Source: Lunatimonas sp. (GTDB lineage: Bacteria > Bacteroidota > Bacteroidia > Cytophagales > Cyclobacteriaceae). From it: 48,155 nucleotides of DNA. The position numbers and the translations under genes were made by a program. This document shows, piece by piece, positions 45,901 to 48,155 of the stretch; position 1 is the stretch's first letter, and every line of letters begins with the position of its first letter. The notes below the pieces were generated by a model. The model saw nothing but the letters and a program-made list of their open reading frames with translations. It searched no databases and had not been told where the DNA came from. The stretch covers positions 1 through 48,155 of the forward strand of contig NZ_JAFIEU010000033.1 of the NCBI RefSeq assembly GCF_020832325.1, read 5' to 3'.

Positions 45901-46198
45901 GGAAGCGGCAAGGGTGCTTGGGGCCGAGATGGCCACTCAGTCAGAGTCCAGAGAAGCCATCAACCGAGCGTTCCGGAAACTAACCGGAAGGGCTGCAACC
46001 GACAAGGAGCTGGAAATACTCGACGCGTTGCTTTCGCAGGAGTACCGTAAGTTTCAGCAATCCCCGGAAAAAGCCAAAGGATGGGTGGAAACCGGGTCCT
46101 ATGCCTTATCCAGTACGGTGGACCTTCCCAAGCTGGCTTCGCATGCCGTGGTGGCCAGTGCGGTAATGAACTCTGACGCCGCAATTACCAAACGATAA
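42983..46198 (+). CDS. Planctomycete-type cytochrome protein with DUF1549, LamG-like and DUF1553 domains
   Basis: 1071 residues from ATG 42983 (a TTG at 42968 lies upstream). Lipobox Cys19 in G-L-F-S-C. A PSCyt1 cytochrome-like domain has C-F-A-C-H at 52-56. The DUF1549 (PSCyt2) domain at about 160-370 has I-D-R-F-V-L, L-R-R-I-S-L-D-I-T-G-L-P-P-T, a conserved D-V-A-R-Y-A-D-T-H-G-Y and a second heme-like motif C-A-R-C-H-D-H at 343-349. A concanavalin/LamG-like insert at about 480-640 (F-S-V-S-I-W-V-N-I-P) follows. DUF1553 (PSD1) fills the last 300 residues (N-R-L-W-M-Y-Y-F-G-R-G-L, R-Q-S-S). These large proteins pair with DUF1501 proteins; the pair is thought to serve polysaccharide or sugar oxidation, but the reaction is unknown. 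Confidence 0.9.
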   Translation: MRLLSFVFFFGMAAGLFSCGPEVPAPVKEAMEDLPEALDYNVHVKPILSDKCFACHGPDENTRHAGLRLDEAEAAFASLPENPGKVAIKPKRPFKSELVKRILSEDPEFRMPTPESHLSLTDREKALLIRWIQQGAVYKKHWSFIPLETVAVPATKNQGWGSNEIDRFVLAALEIQGLKPSVEADKETLLRRISLDITGLPPTEEEIDAFLADSSPEAYERQIDRLLNSPHYGEKMAMHWLDVARYADTHGYTVDRYRDMSLFRDWVIKAFNQNMPYDTFITQQLAGDLLPSPTKEQLLATAFNRIHPQNMEGGIVDEEFRVEYVADRTNTLGKAFMALTLECARCHDHKYDPISQKNYFELSSFFNQVDEAGQISWDDAMPVPTMLWTDEEKDKVLKMLESDIQREQSNLAATVETAASPFEQWMGRAGYQQDAQRELPRNLRAHLDFDVLPLSNALNRTEKALMESSEVKNQTPELAAGIRGNGVKLNGDFWIRMEKSGVFTKSEPFSVSIWVNIPKERENGAIFHTGTGAVLYNRRGYHLYLKNNRLELVLAHTAPYNAIIKETIAEVPKEQWVNLVMTYDGSSKASGLQVYQNGKKLETSVVKDNLYKDIVFRGSGQPGIQVGAVWRGRGLKNAMVDDLMVFDRELTHLEALQLGDKAAFSALLAKRPEALVQQEKELLKSYFIHNHFPPFDKQLQILTQARKHHAQEVEPIQEVMVMQDMEPRRPTYLLVRGEYQSHGEEVFPNTPESVLELPENLPKNRLGLAQWLTDRRHPLTARVAVNRLWMYYFGRGLVASAGDFGNQGEMPSHPELLDWLSLDFMESGWDVKALQKKILLSSTYRQSSFTSDDLRERDPQNIYLARGPSGRLPGEMIRDNALMASGLLSKKIGGPSVKPYQPEGLWRVNGGTYVEENGENLYRRSLYTFWKRSVPHPTTHIFDVPDRSESIAVRQETNTPLQALVLLNDPTFVEAARVLGAEMATQSESREAINRAFRKLTGRAATDKELEILDALLSQEYRKFQQSPEKAKGWVETGSYALSSTVDLPKLASHAVVASAVMNSDAAITKR

Positions 46199-46215
46199 CG
46201 CAAGATACCTTTCCC

Positions 46216-47712
46216 ATGTGCAAACACCATAAACTGCCCAAATTTCCGCATCATCCGGATATGCATTCGTTGGAACTGAAAATGGACCGCAGGCATTTCC
46301 TGACCAAAACCGCCATGGGGATGGGTTCCCTAGCCTTGGGATCCCTATTTGGAGCAGAGAACTTGTTGGCACAGCCTAGGCGCTTTGATCCGGGTAACGG
46401 AGGCCTTCCCGGTCTGCCCCACCACGCGGCCAAGGCAAAACGCATCATCTACCTGTTTCAGAGTGGTGGGCCTTCCCAATTGGATTTGTACGACTACAAG
46501 CCCAAGTTGGCGGATATGCACGGGGAGGATCTCCCGCCCTCTGTGCGGGGCGAGCAGCGACTCACCGGGATGAGTGCAAATCAGGCGATCTTTCCCGTGA
46601 CCCAATCTGCATTTTCCTTCCAGCAATACGGGAAATGCCGCGCATGGGTGAGTGAATTGATGCCGCACACCGCTCAGGTGGTAGACGAACTATGTTTCAT
46701 CAAATCCATGGTCACCGAGCAGATCAACCACGACCCGGCCATTACCTTTATGCAATCCGGTCATCAATTGGCAGGTAGGCCATCTATCGGTGCTTGGCTT
46801 TCGTATGGCTTGGGCTCCGAAAACAAGAACCTGCCGGCCTTTGTGGTGATGGTTTCAAAAAATGCCGTATTGGATCAGCCCTTGTATGCCCGGCTTTGGG
46901 GAAATGGATTTCTGCCCTCGCAACATCAGGGGGTGCAATTCCGGTCCGGTAAAGACCCTGTGCTGTATCTAAGTAATCCGGAGAACTACGAGGGCAAGGA
47001 CCGGCGTGAAATGATGGATCACCTGAAGGCCCTCAACGAGGTGCAGCAGGATCTGTATGGAGATCCGGAGATTGCGGCAAGAATCGCCCAGTACGAGATG
47101 GCCTTCCGCATGCAGACCAGTGTGCCGGAGATTAGCGACCTCTCAGACGAACCGGACCATATCTTTGAGCTGTATGGGGAGGAAAGCAGGGATCCGGGTA
47201 CCTATGCGGCCAATTGTTTGATGGCAAGAAGGTTGATTGAAAAAGATGTGAAGTTTGTACAGCTGTACCATCAGGGATGGGATCAGCATGGGAATCTGCC
47301 GGGGAGTATTCGGAATCAATGCCAAAAAACCGACCAAGCTACGGCCGCATTGATTAAGGATCTGAAGCAGCGTGGGCTGCTCGAAGATACGCTCGTAGTC
47401 TGGGGTGGGGAGTTTGGCCGCACCGTGTATAGCCAAGGTACGCTGACGAAGGACAACTACGGTAGGGACCATCACCCTAGGTGTTTTACCATGTGGATGG
47501 CGGGGGCAGGAGTGAAGCCTGGATTTTCCTACGGTGAAACCGATGAACTTGGCTACAACGTGGTCAAGGATCCAGTGCATATCCATGATTTCCACGCTAC
47601 GCTGATGCATCTATTTGGTGTAGATCATGAGCAGCTGATTTTCAAACACCAAGGACGCAGGTATCGACTAACGGACGTGCATGGACACGTGGTTCGGGAA
47701 TTGCTGGCATAA
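46216..47712 (+). CDS. DUF1501 protein, Tat-exported, sulfatase-like fold
   Basis: 498 residues from ATG 46216. A Tat signal is seen at M-D-R-R-H-F-L-T-K-T (about residues 23-32) followed by a hydrophobic stretch. The start could instead be the ATG just before that motif, but His-rich N-terminal tails are common in this family. The alkaline-phosphatase/sulfatase-like core has F-Q-S-G-G-P-S-Q-L-D-L-Y near 92, N-H-D-P-A near 172, G-W-D-Q-H-G near 354 and G-G-E-F-G-R-T near 396. The function is unknown. It follows the DUF1553 gene by 17 bp and is cotranscribed, the standard pair order. Confidence 0.9.
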   Translation: MCKHHKLPKFPHHPDMHSLELKMDRRHFLTKTAMGMGSLALGSLFGAENLLAQPRRFDPGNGGLPGLPHHAAKAKRIIYLFQSGGPSQLDLYDYKPKLADMHGEDLPPSVRGEQRLTGMSANQAIFPVTQSAFSFQQYGKCRAWVSELMPHTAQVVDELCFIKSMVTEQINHDPAITFMQSGHQLAGRPSIGAWLSYGLGSENKNLPAFVVMVSKNAVLDQPLYARLWGNGFLPSQHQGVQFRSGKDPVLYLSNPENYEGKDRREMMDHLKALNEVQQDLYGDPEIAARIAQYEMAFRMQTSVPEISDLSDEPDHIFELYGEESRDPGTYAANCLMARRLIEKDVKFVQLYHQGWDQHGNLPGSIRNQCQKTDQATAALIKDLKQRGLLEDTLVVWGGEFGRTVYSQGTLTKDNYGRDHHPRCFTMWMAGAGVKPGFSYGETDELGYNVVKDPVHIHDFHATLMHLFGVDHEQLIFKHQGRRYRLTDVHGHVVRELLA

Positions 47713-47740
47713 AAAAATTAAAAATTAACGATAGCGCTTT

Positions 47741-47771
47741 TTTGTTTTAGAAAAATGATTTTCTACCTTTG
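47741..47771 (+). promoter_or_regulatory. Consensus Bacteroidota promoter for the tRNA-Pro unit
   Basis: TTTG (47741-47744), exactly 19 nt, TACCTTTG (47764-47771): a full match to the Bacteroidota consensus. Transcription would start near 47777 and run through the broken tRNA-like copy before the intact tRNA-Pro. Confidence 0.85.
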
Positions 47772-47806
47772 TCATCGCTTAACGGAAGCAATTCCGGAAA
47801 GCATCT

Positions 47807-47858
47807 CGGGGTGTAGCGTAGCCCGGTCATCGCGTCCTGACTATGTCAGGAAGGTCGC
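47807..47858 (+). pseudogene. Broken tRNA-Pro-like sequence
   Basis: The first 28 bases are identical to the 5' part of the tRNA-Pro at 47911, and 4 bases upstream also match. The anticodon arm is replaced by a perfect 7-bp hairpin with a 3-nt loop (TCCTGAC-tat-GTCAGGA, 47835-47851), so no anticodon exists. GGTCGC of the variable region follows, but the T-arm and the 3' acceptor strand are missing. It cannot be a working tRNA. It lies in the leader of the intact gene. Confidence 0.8.
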
Positions 47859-47910
47859 CTTGTAGAAATCAGCCAAAGGTGGTAAAGACCATCAAAAAAA
47901 TAGAATATCT

Positions 47911-47985
47911 CGGGGTGTAGCGTAGCCCGGTCATCGCGCCTGCTTTGGGAGCAGGAGGTCGCAAGTTCGAATCTTGCCACCCCGA
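47911..47985 (+). tRNA. tRNA-Pro (anticodon TGG)
   Basis: 75 nt. Acceptor stem CGGGGTG/CACCCCG is perfect, with discriminator A. The anticodon stem CCTGC/GCAGG holds loop TTTGGGA, giving anticodon TGG. T-arm GCAAG-TTCGAAT-CTTGC. CCA is not encoded. It reads proline codons. Confidence 0.96.
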
Positions 47986-47991
47986 CAATAG

Positions 47992-48024
47992 AAGCCAGTC
48001 CCGGTTAGGGATTGGCTTTTTTTA
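47992..48024 (+). terminator. Intrinsic terminator of tRNA-Pro
   Basis: Stem AAGCCAGTCCC with GGGATTGGCTT (one G-T pair) around a 5-nt loop, then a run of seven T ending at 48023. The group II intron begins directly behind it. Confidence 0.9.
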
Positions 48025-48155
48025 GTGTGCCGTGCATGGTAACTAACTAGGTGGTGAAAGTCCACTGTGGGGGTTTGTAATCGCCAACCACTAGCCAATA
48101 GCAAGGGTGTCCATCGTGAGGTGGAATCTGAAGGAAGCAGGCGGCAAAACTCTGC
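48025..48155 (+). mobile_element. Group II intron, 5' end (continues beyond the window)
   Basis: It starts with GTGTGCC, the group II 5' splice-site type (GUGYG). Domain I landmarks follow, including GGTGAAAGTCCACTGTGG, a CCAACCACTAGCC stretch, AGCAAGGGTGTCCATCG and GTGGAATCTGAAGGAAGC. These are phrases I know from many bacterial group II introns. Its reverse transcriptase gene and 3' end would lie beyond the window. It begins right after the T-run of the tRNA-Pro terminator, an insertion habit known for class C introns. Class cannot be settled from domain I alone. Confidence 0.85.

Noticed and set aside
47807-47858. A second working tRNA-Pro
   Set aside because: No anticodon loop, no T-arm and no matching 3' acceptor strand.

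Overview
The window looks like a chromosomal segment of a Bacteroidota bacterium, most likely order Cytophagales, family Cyclobacteriaceae (Algoriphagus/Cyclobacterium-like). The reasons are: many short lipoprotein signals; four DUF4221-type lipoproteins, a family I know mainly from this group; a PorP/SprF-like type IX secretion protein; promoters of the Bacteroidota type (TTTG-N19/20-TAnnTTTG); and Bacteroidota-style versions of panB, waaA, rsgA and monomeric isocitrate dehydrogenase. The taxon is inference; no rRNA gene is present.

Layout. (1) 1-6.6 kb is an AT-rich accessory region. It holds two DUF4221 lipoproteins, a nucleotidyltransferase pair, a RES/Xre toxin-antitoxin pair and a decayed RelE/ParE-type pair. 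These are separated by four same-strand copies of a ~97-bp double-hairpin repeat. (2) 6.6-17.7 kb carries a 6-bladed beta-propeller lipoprotein, a secreted serine hydrolase divergent from a putative secreted glycoside hydrolase, a Zn/Cd-type P1B ATPase, and a secreted beta-propeller protein. (3) 17.8-20.1 kb has tRNA-Lys(TTT), a TPR/SH3 membrane protein, a stand-alone LON-domain protein and a secreted HExxH zinc protease. (4) 20.2-27.7 kb is a divergent cluster: MFS permease, GMC oxidoreductase and gluconate-2-dehydrogenase-subunit-3-like protein on one strand; Gfo/Idh/MocA oxidoreductase, TIM-barrel isomerase/lyase, lipoprotein cytochrome c and DUF1080 lipoprotein on the other. Together they read as a periplasm-to-cytoplasm route for oxidising sugars to 3-keto-glycosides and cleaving them.

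(5) 27.9-35.4 kb is mixed: alpha/beta-hydrolase lipoprotein, PorP-like protein, GNAT acetyltransferase, a third DUF4221 gene next to a miniature DUF4221 gene that has lost its middle, monomeric icd, and a CAP-domain protein. (6) 35.5-39.1 kb holds a Tat-exported TIM-barrel protein followed by a propeller/HEAT/cytochrome c fusion of the planctomycete (PVC) type. (7) 39.1-42.7 kb is a conserved housekeeping run on the minus strand: waaA, rsgA, a phosphoribosyltransferase and panB. (8) 43.0-47.7 kb is the DUF1549/DUF1553 cytochrome plus DUF1501 pair. (9) 47.7-48.155 kb has a strong promoter, a broken tRNA-Pro-like copy, an intact tRNA-Pro(TGG), its terminator and, directly after the T-run, the 5' end of a group II intron that runs out of the window.

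The most interesting points are the repeat-delimited accessory modules at the left end, the predicted 3-keto-glycoside locus, the tRNA-like leader and intron at the right end, and the miniature DUF4221 gene. Function calls rest on motifs read by eye; no database search was possible.
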